A stretch of DNA of 64,000 nt from Stieleria marina (lineage in GTDB: Bacteria > Planctomycetota > Planctomycetia > Pirellulales > Pirellulaceae): contig CP036526.1 of NCBI GenBank assembly GCA_007741555.1, positions 3,038,001 to 3,102,000 on the forward strand. The letters run 5' to 3'. Position 1 is the first letter of the stretch. Every line of letters starts with the position of its first letter. Shown here piece by piece: positions 10,249 to 20,026 of the stretch. A program made the translations under genes and the position numbers. The notes beneath the pieces are model-generated. The model was not told where the DNA came from, did no database searches, and was given only the letters and a program-made list of their open reading frames with translations.

Positions 10249-11709
10249 ATGAACCCAATCGAAGACTACCAAAGAAGTCTGACGCGGCGGCAGCTCCTGC
10301 TGCGGTCACGGGGATGCTTGGGCGCAGCCGCTCTCTCCCTATTGCTAGGCAAAAGTGGTGATGCGGATGCCTCCGTCGGACCTGTCGGTCGCGGGCTGAC
10401 GGCGCTGCCGCATTTTGCTCCGACAGCCAAACGAGTGATCTACTTGTTTATGGCGGGCGGTCCCAGTCACATTGACATGTTTGACTACAAACCTTCGCTG
10501 CCCAAGATCCATGGCACGGAACTGCCCGAATCAATTCGCAATGGGCAGCGTCTGACGGGCATGTCCAGTGGCCAGTCGACCTTTCCTTGCGTGGCGCCGA
10601 TGTTCAAATTCAATCGCTTCGGTGAGCGTGGGACGTGGGTCAATGGTGAAGTGCTCCCACATACCGCGTCGATCGTCGATGACTTGACCATTGTGCGAAC
10701 GATGAACACAGAAGCGATCAATCATGATCCCGCGATGACGTTTATCAACACTGGCACGCAGCAGTTGGGCCGACCCAGCATGGGAGCTTGGCTGAGCTAT
10801 GGATTGGGAAGCCCCAACGAGGATTTGCCGGCTTACGTGACCATGATTTCCGTAGGAGCCAAGCCGGGGCAGGCACTTTTTTCGCGACTTTGGGGGAGCG
10901 GATTCCTACCGTCGCAGCACCAGGGAGTTCAGTTTCGCGGCGGCGGCGATCCGGTTTTGTATCTGTCCAATCCGCCAGGCGTCGATGCGAACGTTCGACG
11001 CAAAATGCTAGACGGGATCGCGGAACTAAACCAACAACGATTCGACACAGTCGGCGATCCCGAAATTCAAACGCGGATTGCTCAGTACGAAATGGCCTAT
11101 CGAATGCAAACTTCGGTGCCCGATCTAATGGACACCACTGCCGAATCCAAAGCGACGTACGATCTTTACGGCGAAGATGTCAAGAAGCCGGGCACGTTCG
11201 CAGCGAACTGCCTGCTGGCCCGCCGTCTGGCCGAACGTGGCGTGCCGTTTGTGCAACTGTTTCATCGTGGCTGGGATCAGCACGGTAATTTGCCAAGAGA
11301 TCTTCGTAAGAATTGCAAAAGCGTGGATCAACCCGCCGCTGCGTTGGTCAAGGACCTGAAACAACGCGGGATGTTGGACGACACGGTGGTGATCTTTGGC
11401 GGTGAGTTTGGCCGAACGATCTACAGCCAGGGCAAATTGACGGCAGACAATCACGGCCGTGATCACCACGGACGTTGCTTTAGCACGTGGGTTGCCGGTG
11501 GTGGATTCAAGGCCGGATATGATCACGGAGAGACCGACGATTACGCCTACAACATCGTTCGCGACGGAGTGCACATCAACGACTTCAACGCCACGGTCTT
11601 GCACACGCTAGGCATCGACCACGAACGATTTACAGTCAAGCACCAAGGATTGGATTCAAAGCTGACGGGGGTCGAATCGGCGCGCGTCGTCAATGAGATT
11701 TTGGCGTAA
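10249..11709 (+). CDS. DUF1501 protein with Tat signal (partner of the DUF1549/1553 gene)
   Basis: About 486 residues from the ATG at 10249; an in-frame ATG at 10222 would overlap the preceding gene by 23 bp. The N-terminus has a twin-arginine signal ('[10 protein letters not shown]') and a hydrophobic core. The body has DUF1501 landmarks, a family related to the alkaline-phosphatase/sulfatase fold: '[16 protein letters not shown]' near the start of the mature protein, 'GGEFGRT' and '[19 protein letters not shown]' further on, which supply likely metal ligands. The start lies 4 bp after the stop of the DUF1549/1553 gene, so the two are one transcription unit. No enzymatic activity has been shown to my knowledge. 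Confidence 0.92.
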   Translation: MNPIEDYQRSLTRRQLLLRSRGCLGAAALSLLLGKSGDADASVGPVGRGLTALPHFAPTAKRVIYLFMAGGPSHIDMFDYKPSLPKIHGTELPESIRNGQRLTGMSSGQSTFPCVAPMFKFNRFGERGTWVNGEVLPHTASIVDDLTIVRTMNTEAINHDPAMTFINTGTQQLGRPSMGAWLSYGLGSPNEDLPAYVTMISVGAKPGQALFSRLWGSGFLPSQHQGVQFRGGGDPVLYLSNPPGVDANVRRKMLDGIAELNQQRFDTVGDPEIQTRIAQYEMAYRMQTSVPDLMDTTAESKATYDLYGEDVKKPGTFAANCLLARRLAERGVPFVQLFHRGWDQHGNLPRDLRKNCKSVDQPAAALVKDLKQRGMLDDTVVIFGGEFGRTIYSQGKLTADNHGRDHHGRCFSTWVAGGGFKAGYDHGETDDYAYNIVRDGVHINDFNATVLHTLGIDHERFTVKHQGLDSKLTGVESARVVNEILA

Positions 11710-11987
11710 GGTGACTCTCGCTGTACATCGCGCACGTCGGTCGCATCGCAATGCAGAATCGATGCGTTGCACGTTTTTTATATCGAAACGGCGCGAAGTC
11801 TTGGGGGTTGGCCAAGTTTGGCATGCGTGGTGTCATCACGCGGGTGTTGATTCGGGTAACGTGTGGTGGGCCCGATGCGGGGCTTGCGGGAATCAGAAAA
11901 ATGGTCACCTTTACCGAATCTGAATGGACGCCTACTGACGCATTCATGCTGAAACGGGCCAAGTGAATTCGACTCTGCAGCGGAACA

Positions 11988-12521
11988 ATGAATAGCGCAA
12001 AAATCGGTATCGTGACAGTGTCGGACCGCGCCAGTCGCGGCGAATACCAGGACTTGGGTGGCCCTGCGATCAACGATTACTTACAGGTAGTTTTAACCAG
12101 CGAATGGCAGGCAGTGCCGCGGGTGATCCCCGATGAGCAGGCTGTAATCGAACAAACGCTGAGTGACCTTTGCGATCAGCAAGACTGTTGCTTAGTCATT
12201 ACAACGGGTGGCACTGGGCCGTCACGACGCGACGTGACGCCAGAGGCGACCGAGTCGGTGTGCGATCGAATGATGCCTGGATTTGGCGAACTGATGCGGC
12301 AAGTTTCGTTGACCAAAGTTCCAACGGCGATCTTGTCACGCCAAACGGCGGGCCTGCGTGGCGATTCGCTGATCGTGAATTTGCCGGGAAAACCCAAAGC
12401 GATCGCGGAATGCTTAGACGCAGTGTTCCCCGCGATTCCTTACTGCATCGACCTGATGAATGGACCGCGACTGGAAACGGACGAAAAACAGTTGGTTGCG
12501 TTTCGCCCCAAGGGGAAATGA
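11988..12521 (+). CDS. mogA: Molybdopterin adenylyltransferase
   Basis: Adenylation of molybdopterin before molybdenum insertion, in the cytoplasm. The 177-residue product has the MogA/MoaB fold signature: 'IGIVTVSDRASRGEYQDLGGPA' split across the first strand and loop, 'VITTGGTGPSRRDVTPEAT' for pterin binding, and 'GLRGDSLIVNLPGKPKAIAECL' with the conserved 'LPG.P' turn. Length fits MogA. The ATG at 11988 places the motif at the expected N-terminal position. Another cofactor gene, moaC, is 47 kb away in the same window, so Mo-cofactor genes here are dispersed rather than in one operon. Confidence 0.93.
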   Translation: MNSAKIGIVTVSDRASRGEYQDLGGPAINDYLQVVLTSEWQAVPRVIPDEQAVIEQTLSDLCDQQDCCLVITTGGTGPSRRDVTPEATESVCDRMMPGFGELMRQVSLTKVPTAILSRQTAGLRGDSLIVNLPGKPKAIAECLDAVFPAIPYCIDLMNGPRLETDEKQLVAFRPKGK

Positions 12522-12591
12522 ACGTGATGGCTTTGTAAATCGCGTATAATTGTCGACTCGTTCGTAACAATAATCGACAAGGTTCAACACG

Positions 12592-13938
12592 ATGAGTCAA
12601 TCACTTTCACGTCGACAATTTCTAGCCGCTACTTCGGCTGCCTGTGCGGTCACCGCCGTATCGCCTGGCTCCACGAAAGCTGCTGCCGCCACGGACCGCA
12701 TGAAGGTGGGGTTTATCGGCGTTGGTGGACGAGGAGGATCAAACCTTCGCGCGATTGAGGCTACCGGCAAGGTCGATGTCGTTGCAGCCTGTGACGTCGA
12801 CAATCGCTATGTCGATCAAGTTGCAATGCGTCATCCTGGCGTCGCGAAATTTAGTGATTTCCGCAAAATGTACGACGCCATCGGCAAAGATTTGGATGCG
12901 GTCGTTGTCAGTACGACCGAGCACACGCATGCTTACGCGACGATGCCGGCGCTGCAATTAGGCAAACATGTCTACTGCGAAAAACCGCTTGCGTACAATG
13001 TTTACGAAACCCGCCGCATTACTGAAGCCGCTGCCGACGGCGGCGTGGTGACGCAAATGGGGACTCAGATTCATGCCGGCAAAAATTTCCGCCGTGTCGT
13101 TGAGTTGATTCAGTCAGGAGCAATCGGACCGGTCATGGAGGCGCACGTGTGGGTGGGCCGCGCGTGGGGATTGCAAAGTGAAGCGGACGCCAAAGCGAAC
13201 AAGGATCGGATCTTTGTTGACAAACGTCCCACCGAAGCGATGGCACCGCCACCGAATATTGACTGGGATGTTTGGCTGGGGCCGGCGCCAGAGCGACCGT
13301 TCCACGAAGTCTATTTTCCTGGCCCGAACTGGTACCGTTGGTGGGACTTTGGAAACGGCACGATGTCGGACTTAGGCAGTCATTGGAATGATTTGCCGTT
13401 TTGGGCGCTGCAGTTAGATGCTCCTCAGACGGTCGAAGCGTTTGGCCCGCCGCCGCACGCCGAGATCGCACCCGCATCAATGTCGGCGGTGTACCAATAT
13501 GGGCCGCGAGGAAATCAGCCGGCGTTGCAGATGACTTGGTATCAAGGTTCCCACAAACCGGAGATTTGGAAGTCGGGCGGGATTCCTCAATGGGGCAGTG
13601 GTGTGCTGTTCATGGGAACCAAAGGAATGCTGTTGTCGGATTACAACAAGCATGTTTTGCTACCCGAGGATAAGTTCGCCGACTTTGAGCCACCCGAACA
13701 ATTCATCGCGGATTCCCCTGGTCATCACGCCGAATGGGTCAATGCTTGCGGCGGCGAAGGCACGACTGGCAGTCCCTTTAGCTATGCGGGGCCGCTGACC
13801 GAGGCGAACCACTTGGGAAATGTTGCGTATCGAGTTGGCAAAAAGATCACCTGGGACGCCAAGAATATGAAATGTGTTGGGTGTCCCGAGGCGGATCCAT
13901 TCATTCGACGTGAGCCACGGGCGGGGTGGTCGCTGTAG
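12592..13938 (+). CDS. Gfo/Idh/MocA-family oxidoreductase with Tat signal
   Basis: NAD(P)-dependent oxidoreductase of 448 residues, probably exported already folded with its cofactor. A twin-arginine signal 'SRRQFLAAT' (about residues 6-14) is followed by Ala-rich residues. The Rossmann motif '[13 protein letters not shown]' lies at about residues 40-52, and the family's catalytic 'EKPLAYN' motif at about 130-136. Downstream residues include the planctomycete-typical '[22 protein letters not shown]'-like stretch around 245-265. Planctomycetes carry dozens of such paralogs, mostly linked to sugar or inositol chemistry. The substrate is not predictable. It starts 70 bp after mogA and probably has its own promoter. 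Confidence 0.9.
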   Translation: MSQSLSRRQFLAATSAACAVTAVSPGSTKAAAATDRMKVGFIGVGGRGGSNLRAIEATGKVDVVAACDVDNRYVDQVAMRHPGVAKFSDFRKMYDAIGKDLDAVVVSTTEHTHAYATMPALQLGKHVYCEKPLAYNVYETRRITEAAADGGVVTQMGTQIHAGKNFRRVVELIQSGAIGPVMEAHVWVGRAWGLQSEADAKANKDRIFVDKRPTEAMAPPPNIDWDVWLGPAPERPFHEVYFPGPNWYRWWDFGNGTMSDLGSHWNDLPFWALQLDAPQTVEAFGPPPHAEIAPASMSAVYQYGPRGNQPALQMTWYQGSHKPEIWKSGGIPQWGSGVLFMGTKGMLLSDYNKHVLLPEDKFADFEPPEQFIADSPGHHAEWVNACGGEGTTGSPFSYAGPLTEANHLGNVAYRVGKKITWDAKNMKCVGCPEADPFIRREPRAGWSL

Positions 13939-14085
13939 CGAAGAAAAACTTGTTGGTTGACCTGCGATGAGATGAGCTACCACGCTTGCCTGGATATTGG
14001 CTCGGGCGTAACATTTTGATCGCCGGCTCTTTTTGCGGGCCGAGACCCACTTTTACTGAAAACGATAACGAAAACGGAATTGCAA

Positions 14086-14712
14086 ATGCGACTTACGCAA
14101 ACTTTGACCATGCTTACGATCGCCGGCCTTTTTGCTGCTTCAAGCAACTTGGCATCCGCTCAGACGTCCGCCGACGCCAAAGTGACTCACAAGGTTTTCT
14201 TTGACATTGAGATCAACAAGGAACCGGCCGGACGAATCGTCTTTGGATTGTTCGGTGAAGATGTCCCTAAGACGGCCGAAAATTTTCGAACACTTTGCGA
14301 AGGCGTTAAGGGCAAGGGATTGTTCAAGAAAGAGATGGGCTACGAAGGCAGCATTTTTCATCGCGTGATTCCTGGTTTCATGCTGCAGGGCGGCGACTTT
14401 ACCAACGGCAATGGCACTGGCGGAATCAGTATCTACGGCGAGAAGTTTCCCGACGAGAACTTTAAGTTTCGACATGATACGCTTGGATTGCTGAGCATGG
14501 CGAATTCCGGTCCCAATACGAACGGATCGCAGTTCTTTATCACCACGTCCAAGCCCAGTCACCTGAACGGCAAGCATGTTGTGTTTGGACGAGTGATTGA
14601 TGGAATGGAATTGGTCAAACGCATCGAATCTCTTGGGTCCAACAGTGGCGCGACCCGTCTTCCTATTCGAATCGCTAAGTGCGGCGAATTGAAAGAAGCT
14701 GCGAAGAAGTAG
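14086..14712 (+). CDS. Exported cyclophilin-type peptidyl-prolyl isomerase
   Basis: Cis-trans isomerisation of prolyl bonds in proteins outside the cytoplasm. About 208 residues: signal peptide to 'LASAQ' (about residue 26), then a complete cyclophilin domain with '[18 protein letters not shown]' (catalytic Arg and Phe), '[17 protein letters not shown]' and '[11 protein letters not shown]'. A TTG six bases upstream is also in frame; the ATG at 14086 is chosen. The gene is monocistronic and ends at a strong intrinsic terminator 28 bp after the stop codon. The sequence resembles eukaryotic-type cyclophilins more than short bacterial PpiB, judging from the '[17 protein letters not shown]'-like loop. 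Confidence 0.93.
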   Translation: MRLTQTLTMLTIAGLFAASSNLASAQTSADAKVTHKVFFDIEINKEPAGRIVFGLFGEDVPKTAENFRTLCEGVKGKGLFKKEMGYEGSIFHRVIPGFMLQGGDFTNGNGTGGISIYGEKFPDENFKFRHDTLGLLSMANSGPNTNGSQFFITTSKPSHLNGKHVVFGRVIDGMELVKRIESLGSNSGATRLPIRIAKCGELKEAAKK

Positions 14713-14739
14713 GATCGCGAAGACATGATGAACAACAGC

Positions 14740-14774
14740 AGGCCACCGCATTTGATGCGGTGGCCTGTTTTTTT
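14740..14774 (+). terminator. Intrinsic terminator of the cyclophilin gene
   Basis: A perfect 12-bp stem (14740-14751 with 14755-14766) closed by a 3-base loop is followed by one G and seven Ts (14768-14774). It lies 28 bp beyond the cyclophilin stop codon, between this gene and the convergent TolC-family gene. Confidence 0.93.
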
Positions 14775-14835
14775 GGATTGCACAATTTCGTTTGATGTCT
14801 GGTCGCTTTATTTGAGAGCCAAACGATGGCCTGTG

Positions 14836-17046
14836 TTATCGATTCTTGCGTTCGATAGCGACATCAGGTTTTGCAATATGCACCGGTGCAAAACCGGTTT
14901 GATGTTGTGTGGGCGACGCGTTCGCCGATTCACTGTTGACGCCAAATTGTCGTGCAATCGATTGCGTCGCCGGACTCGGAGCGTAAACGCTGGCGTCCTG
15001 CTGCGGATGGCTACCGTGTGGCAAGGGCGTGACCGGTAGATTGGGCGTTTCGTCGGACGTGATGATTTGTGGGCCGGTGTCCATCTGTAAGAGTGTTCCA
15101 TTGGCGTGACGCAGATTGATCAGCGACAGGCTGTAGGTCAATTGAGCTTGCGCCAGCTCTTGTTCGGCCAATGCGACGCGTTCCTGAGCTTGCAGGAGTG
15201 CTTCCAGGGTCAAGGCTCCGTTGTTGTCACGTCCGCCCAGGGAACGCCAGCGAATTTCCAGCGTCTCCGCTTCGGCTTCGGCGGCACGCCGAGCGCGATT
15301 TTTGGCGGACAGTTCTTGATAAGACGTGTTTACTTCGCGAACGGCAACTTCTACTTCCGCACGAATCAGCTCCAAAGTTGCGCGGTAGCGTTCGCCAAGC
15401 TGAACGCGTTCCAATTGCCGACGACGTAGATTGGCGGATGCCGCACGACGTCCGATTGGCAGCTCCCATTCCAGTCCAGCGCTGTAGCTGGGAGCGCCAT
15501 CGCGGAACTGGTCCAGCCAGGCATCCCCGACTTGCGAATCGCCACGTAGCCCCGCCAGGTACGTGTTGGTGACTAGATTCAAGACGGGCATCATTTCATG
15601 CTGTGCCATGTTTTGACGGACACAGGCGGCGCGAATCTCTTTCATTGCTCCGCGAATCTCGGGGCGATTTCGCATAGCGATCGAAAATTCGTCGTAAAGC
15701 ACCGGTGAGACATAGTGCAGTGCTGGATGGTCCAACGGCAGAATTTCGGTCGTGTCCGTCAGGTAGGGCGCGTTGATGAGAGCACGCAATCGCGTTTCGG
15801 CATTGCTGACCGCAGCCTTGGCACGAATCAAGTCGCTCCTACGAGATTCCAATGCAGCGGTCGCTTGGATGAGTTGCGTCCGTTGGGCGTCGACGGCCTG
15901 GCGTTCGGTCAGGTGGTCCACGTTGACTTTGGTCTTCAAGTACAGGCTGATTTTCTGAGCGAGTTTGGCTCGTTCAAGGTAGAGCGACCAGTAGCCGCGT
16001 GCTACTTCCAACAAGTGCTGTTGCAACTGTCGTTGGTACTCATCTTGCGCACGACGGACATCGATTTTGGCCAGCAGTACCAAGCTGGTATTGTAGGTTT
16101 CGCCTCGTCCTCGCATGAGCGGTTGGGTGTAGCCAAGTACCAGCCGCGCCGTCCCTTGGTCGCTGGGCTGAAAGAACTGAGAATTGGTATCTTGATGGCC
16201 GAGCCGTTGATACGTTTCGAACGTTCCACCACCCAGCAGTTTTCGGCGCACGCCAGTGTTGAAGATCAGATTGTGGTCATTGAATCGATCGCCTCGGTTC
16301 CCAACGGTCAGCGAACTACCAACGGGTTCGTTGATATCGTTCCAAGTTGCATCCAGGAAATGTGTCCAGTCAAAAGCTGATGCAGCTTGAGTGACGGCGG
16401 TCTCCCGAATCTGTGGCGTCTTTTGGTAGACTTGGACTTGCGCTGAATTTTCTAGCGTCATGCGTATCAAATCGTTCACGCTAGCGGGGACCGCCTGCAG
16501 GGAAGGATCCATTTGGCGTTCGGCATGTTCACGCCACCAAGGGGCGTCTAGCTCCCGGATTTCGTCAGCATCCAGTGTTCCGGTCTTGGTGATATCGCCT
16601 AAAACCTGCGACACATCGAACTGCTGCGACGCGTTGGGATCCGGCGACGAATTGGCAATCGCCTGATCGGGAATCTGTGTTGGTTGGGAACCAGGTGCCG
16701 AAGCGACTGGCGGCTGCGGCGCGGGCGTCGGATTCGCGATCATCGACTGAAGTGAGATGCCTTGCTGGGAAGGCATGTCGCTTTCGATCATGCCACTTCG
16801 TGCAGCTCGACGGTCCGCCAGAAACACACCGCCCGATGTTTGCGGATTTGCGGCGCGAGCTATTCGCGAATCCTGCGCGGATAGTTGGGCTGGCTGTGCG
16901 ACGTTGGTTTGTGGTCCTCCGTTGGCTTGCGGGGGCAGCACAATGTTGCCCTGAGCGGACAATAGGCTGGGGGGCGTCAAACAGACGGCAGTTGCAACTG
17001 TCGTACTGACGATGGCTTGGCGGAGCGCCTTCCTGGCATTCATCAT
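14836..17046 (-). CDS. TolC-family outer-membrane efflux protein with long N-terminal extension
   Basis: Outer-membrane channel subunit for type I secretion or RND-type efflux. The 736-residue product has a signal peptide (1-31, ending 'LLSAQ'), about 150 residues rich in Pro, Gln and Ala that look disordered, then two TolC-type coiled-coil repeats between about 190 and 670. These repeats include 'LIRMTLENSAQVQVYQ', long amphipathic helices with many Ala, Arg and Glu, and 'ALLQAQERVALAEQELAQAQ'. Usual TolC length is 420-500 residues, so the extension is notable. No membrane-fusion or transporter gene is adjacent. It is convergent with the cyclophilin gene. Confidence 0.87.
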   Translation of the reverse strand: MMNARKALRQAIVSTTVATAVCLTPPSLLSAQGNIVLPPQANGGPQTNVAQPAQLSAQDSRIARAANPQTSGGVFLADRRAARSGMIESDMPSQQGISLQSMIANPTPAPQPPVASAPGSQPTQIPDQAIANSSPDPNASQQFDVSQVLGDITKTGTLDADEIRELDAPWWREHAERQMDPSLQAVPASVNDLIRMTLENSAQVQVYQKTPQIRETAVTQAASAFDWTHFLDATWNDINEPVGSSLTVGNRGDRFNDHNLIFNTGVRRKLLGGGTFETYQRLGHQDTNSQFFQPSDQGTARLVLGYTQPLMRGRGETYNTSLVLLAKIDVRRAQDEYQRQLQQHLLEVARGYWSLYLERAKLAQKISLYLKTKVNVDHLTERQAVDAQRTQLIQATAALESRRSDLIRAKAAVSNAETRLRALINAPYLTDTTEILPLDHPALHYVSPVLYDEFSIAMRNRPEIRGAMKEIRAACVRQNMAQHEMMPVLNLVTNTYLAGLRGDSQVGDAWLDQFRDGAPSYSAGLEWELPIGRRAASANLRRRQLERVQLGERYRATLELIRAEVEVAVREVNTSYQELSAKNRARRAAEAEAETLEIRWRSLGGRDNNGALTLEALLQAQERVALAEQELAQAQLTYSLSLINLRHANGTLLQMDTGPQIITSDETPNLPVTPLPHGSHPQQDASVYAPSPATQSIARQFGVNSESANASPTQHQTGFAPVHIAKPDVAIERKNR

Positions 17047-17431
17047 TGAGTTATCGATTCTTGCGAATGAAAGTGGGGCGGTACGGGAACTGAATCGATC
17101 CGGCCATCCGTGGCTTTTGCGAAAACAGGACGAAAAGGGATATTCCGTACACGTCTATTTCATCGACAGAACCCTCATTCGCGTTTCAACAACCGTTTGG
17201 GCACTGGAGAATCGGACCGTTCGCCATCACCTGAAAAGAGTGATTCAGTCCGCGCACCGTTACGGCTTAACAGATTGGAGTCGCCTAACCGGATCGGTCC
17301 GCAGAGATTAAACCTGATCGGGCGCTTTGCCGCGATTGTCAGGCTAGCATTAGCCCGTCTAAGCTAGTTCAAGAGAGTGCTGGCAACGGCAGACGGTGTC
17401 GCGTCGGCCAGCAGAAATTTGCCCGGAAACG
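17047..17431. other. 385-bp spacer upstream of the TolC-family gene
   Basis: Lies between the TolC-family start and the stop codon of the PilZ-type gene, both on the minus strand, so it should hold the TolC-family promoter. No convincing gene, repeat or structure was seen. Plus-strand ORFs across it lack any recognisable feature and run into the TolC gene as shadows. Confidence 0.4.
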
Positions 17432-17857
17432 TTAGAGTTGCCCGGAATGTCTTAGAAATTCGTCGTCCATCACGTCTTCCCAATTGGCCGCATCCCAATT
17501 GACCAAGAACTTGCAGCCAATGATCCAAAATGGACCGCGGCGATGTTGGTGAGCCAATTCGACAATGACGCTGGCGTGATCGCAGGCCGTGAAGTCCAAC
17601 GAAAGCCACTGAGTATTGACGGCTTCTGTGGCAAAGAAACCAACGCCCGCAACGCTGACATCGCGACTAAGCGCTTCGAAGGGGGCGTCGATCGGTTCGA
17701 AGTGTTCGTTTAATGGTTGCACCGCGATGGGTTGCAGAACTTGTTGGCGAACCGAGATTCGTTGCTCTCTGACCTGCGGAGCTTCGACGTGGTTCATGAT
17801 CTTGTCGATGGCCTGAAGGGTGTTTTCAGGCTTAGGTAACAAGTCGATTGGGTTCAT
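17432..17857 (-). CDS. PilZ-domain-like protein (possible c-di-GMP binder)
   Basis: About 141 residues from the ATG at 17857; a longer in-frame version starts at 17971, but its extra 38 residues look non-coding. The C-terminal two thirds show the PilZ pattern: closely spaced arginines in 'REQRISVRQQV' (compare R-x-x-x-R), then 'DVSVAGVGFF', which matches the D/N-x-S-x-x-G motif, then beta-strands 'LSLDFTACDHASVIVELAHQ' (adjacent strands). Family knowledge suggests allosteric binding of cyclic di-GMP and control of motility or surface polymers. No partner gene is adjacent. The assignment rests on two motifs and should be treated as probable. Confidence 0.6.
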   Translation of the reverse strand: MNPIDLLPKPENTLQAIDKIMNHVEAPQVREQRISVRQQVLQPIAVQPLNEHFEPIDAPFEALSRDVSVAGVGFFATEAVNTQWLSLDFTACDHASVIVELAHQHRRGPFWIIGCKFLVNWDAANWEDVMDDEFLRHSGQL

Positions 17858-18035
17858 CGGTGCAGCCCCACTGATTGGTTCCCGCTTGCAAAGCCGACTT
17901 CTGTCACATCCAAAGCCAAACGCTGCAACCGGTAAGAGTTTTCTAAAACATACCCCGGTCATAGATGTCACGGACGAACACCGGGGAAAACCCTCGCGAC
18001 GTTCACGGCACTTCAGAATCTAGCCGCGATCGACG

Positions 18036-18908
18036 CTAGGCAGCTGAGCGCTCTGCGGGCGGATCAGTAACGTGATCGATGCTGGTTGTCGCGGTTTCCA
18101 TTTGCGATTCCGCGGCGACCGGCTTTTGCGCGATACTGATGCTGACGACTGGAGTGGACGACACCTGAAGCACGGGGGCCTGTGAATTCTTTTCGGGTTC
18201 GATCTTGTCGAACAAACTCCCCAGTAGACTTGGATGCAAACACGTGTAGGCCCACAAGAGTCCAAACGCAGCCCCGCCAAACAGGTCGCTCAGAAAGTGC
18301 GATCCGGTGAAGAGACGTTGGAACATGGCACCGAAACAGACCACGGCAAAAAGCCAGCGTCCACGTGGAAACAACACCCACAGACCAACCGAAAAAGCGA
18401 TGGCGGTTGCCATGTTTCCGCTAGGGAAAGCACGCGTGCTGGCGTCAAACGCTGCGACTTGTTCTAGGTTCCAGTCAAACGCCCACAGCCAAGCGGAATC
18501 GTAGGAAGCGATTTCGAGATTCAATCCGTTGGGACGTGGGCGAAGCACGAACATTTTTGCCAGGGTCGCGACAGCTCCACCACCCATCGCCATCGCGCCA
18601 AGGCGTGGCACGTACCAGCGGTGTTGGGGGGCCATCAAAGCAATGGCCAGTAGCACTAAGAAGATTCCCCAGCCATGCGAGAACAGCTGCATCAGATCTA
18701 GGGCGTCACCAAATTTGCTGGACATCGGTTCGCTTTCGAACCAACGGGCAATCGGGACATCGACCAAGGTCACCATGGGCACGCTAAGCATAGCGATGCC
18801 GGCGAGCCAAAGCAGCGTGCCGGTGCGATACAACGTTCCCGCGTTAGTCGGTTTAACACCAAACATGGAGAACGTCGGACGCGATCGTTTGTTGTATTCG
18901 ATGCTCAT
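18036..18908 (-). CDS. PAP2-family membrane phosphatase-like protein with altered motif 2
   Basis: An integral membrane protein of about 290 residues (an in-frame start 45 bp upstream also exists) with five to six hydrophobic helices and a hydrophilic C-terminal tail of about 60 residues. It carries the PAP2/lipid-phosphatase motifs: motif 1 as 'KMFVLRPRP', motif 2 as 'FPSGN', motif 3 as 'GSHFLSDLFGG'. The expected catalytic His of motif 2 (PSGH) is Asn here, read clearly from the codon AAC. Family members dephosphorylate undecaprenyl pyrophosphate, phosphatidic acid or phosphatidylglycerol phosphate on the outer face of the membrane. Loss of the His may reduce or change activity. Confidence 0.85.
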   Translation of the reverse strand: MSIEYNKRSRPTFSMFGVKPTNAGTLYRTGTLLWLAGIAMLSVPMVTLVDVPIARWFESEPMSSKFGDALDLMQLFSHGWGIFLVLLAIALMAPQHRWYVPRLGAMAMGGGAVATLAKMFVLRPRPNGLNLEIASYDSAWLWAFDWNLEQVAAFDASTRAFPSGNMATAIAFSVGLWVLFPRGRWLFAVVCFGAMFQRLFTGSHFLSDLFGGAAFGLLWAYTCLHPSLLGSLFDKIEPEKNSQAPVLQVSSTPVVSISIAQKPVAAESQMETATTSIDHVTDPPAERSAA

Positions 18909-19075
18909 AAAGCAGCAAAAAGTCACGTTCGGATTATCAATGCGATGCCGCAATCGCCCGTCGTCTCCATCGAGACCTGCTGGACAGCACTGCGGGGCCT
19001 AAGGGCAAACACTACTGCATCACGCCAGATGATTGATAGGCCAGCACGGCAGAAAATCGGTCGTGAAACTAACGT

Positions 19076-20026
19076 CTAACGTTCGCGAAAGAGCTCGCTG
19101 ATCGATTGATCGTGGTGAATCCGCTTGATCGCTTCGGCTAGCAAAGGAGCCACAGAAAGCTGCACCAAATTGGGCAGCTGTTTTTCCGCTGTCACCGGAA
19201 TCGTGTCCGTCACGATGATCGAATCGATCGGGGCGTCTCGCAGTCGTTCGATCGCGGGGCCGCATAACACACCGTGCGTACAAGCGATGTGGATTTCGGA
19301 CGCACCTGCTTCGTGGACCAATCTGGCCGCACCACAAATGGAACCAGCCGTGCTAATCATGTCGTCAAACATCAGCGCGATCTTGCCTTTGAGAGGTCCG
19401 CCGATAATAGTGCTCTGTTTAACTTCGGTGGCACTAGTGCGTCGTTTGTCGACGATTGCCAGGTTTCCGCCCAAACGTTTGCCGTGTCCGACAGCCCGCT
19501 TGATGCTTCCTTCGTCTGGGCTGACCACACAAACGTGATCACCGGTCAGTCCGCGTTCGATGAAGTGCTCATTAAGCACGGGCGCGGCGTATAAGTGGTC
19601 GACCGGTACGTCAAAGAACCCTTGAATCTGTGCGGCATGCAAATCCATTGTCAGCACGCGATCCGCACCGGCACGAGCAATCATGTTGGCGATAAGCTTG
19701 GCCGTAATCGGCACGCGACCTTCGTCTTTGCGGTCTTGGCGTGCATAGCCAAAGTACGGCACGACCGCGGTAATGCGTTCGGCGCTGGCTCGCATGCAGC
19801 AGTCGATCATGATCAACAATTCCAGCAAATTGTCGTTGACCGACGGGCTGGTGGGCTGCACGAGAAAAACGTCGCGTCCGCGTACGTCTTCTTCTAGCTT
19901 GCAGAAGTTTTCACCGTCGGGAAATTTTCCCAGCGAGATCGACGCACGCTCCAAGTGAAGATGCTGACAGATTCTGTCGGTTAAGTCTTCGTTGGCTTGG
20001 CCACTGAAGATCTTTAATTCACGCAT
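19076..20026 (-). CDS. prs: Ribose-phosphate pyrophosphokinase (PRPP synthetase)
   Basis: Makes 5-phosphoribosyl 1-pyrophosphate from ribose 5-phosphate and ATP for nucleotide, His and Trp synthesis. The 316-residue product matches the family along its length: 'VVPYFGYARQDRK' (ATP-binding flexible region), 'DLHAAQIQGFF' (cation site), 'VSPDEGSIKRA', and the PRPP loop 'LMFDDMISTAGSI'. In that loop the usual second Asp of 'DDMID' is Ser. It overlaps the upstream glmU-like gene by 8 bp, so the two are translated together; the same gene order (gcaD/glmU-prs) is known from Firmicutes. Confidence 0.96.
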   Translation of the reverse strand: MRELKIFSGQANEDLTDRICQHLHLERASISLGKFPDGENFCKLEEDVRGRDVFLVQPTSPSVNDNLLELLIMIDCCMRASAERITAVVPYFGYARQDRKDEGRVPITAKLIANMIARAGADRVLTMDLHAAQIQGFFDVPVDHLYAAPVLNEHFIERGLTGDHVCVVSPDEGSIKRAVGHGKRLGGNLAIVDKRRTSATEVKQSTIIGGPLKGKIALMFDDMISTAGSICGAARLVHEAGASEIHIACTHGVLCGPAIERLRDAPIDSIIVTDTIPVTAEKQLPNLVQLSVAPLLAEAIKRIHHDQSISELFRER

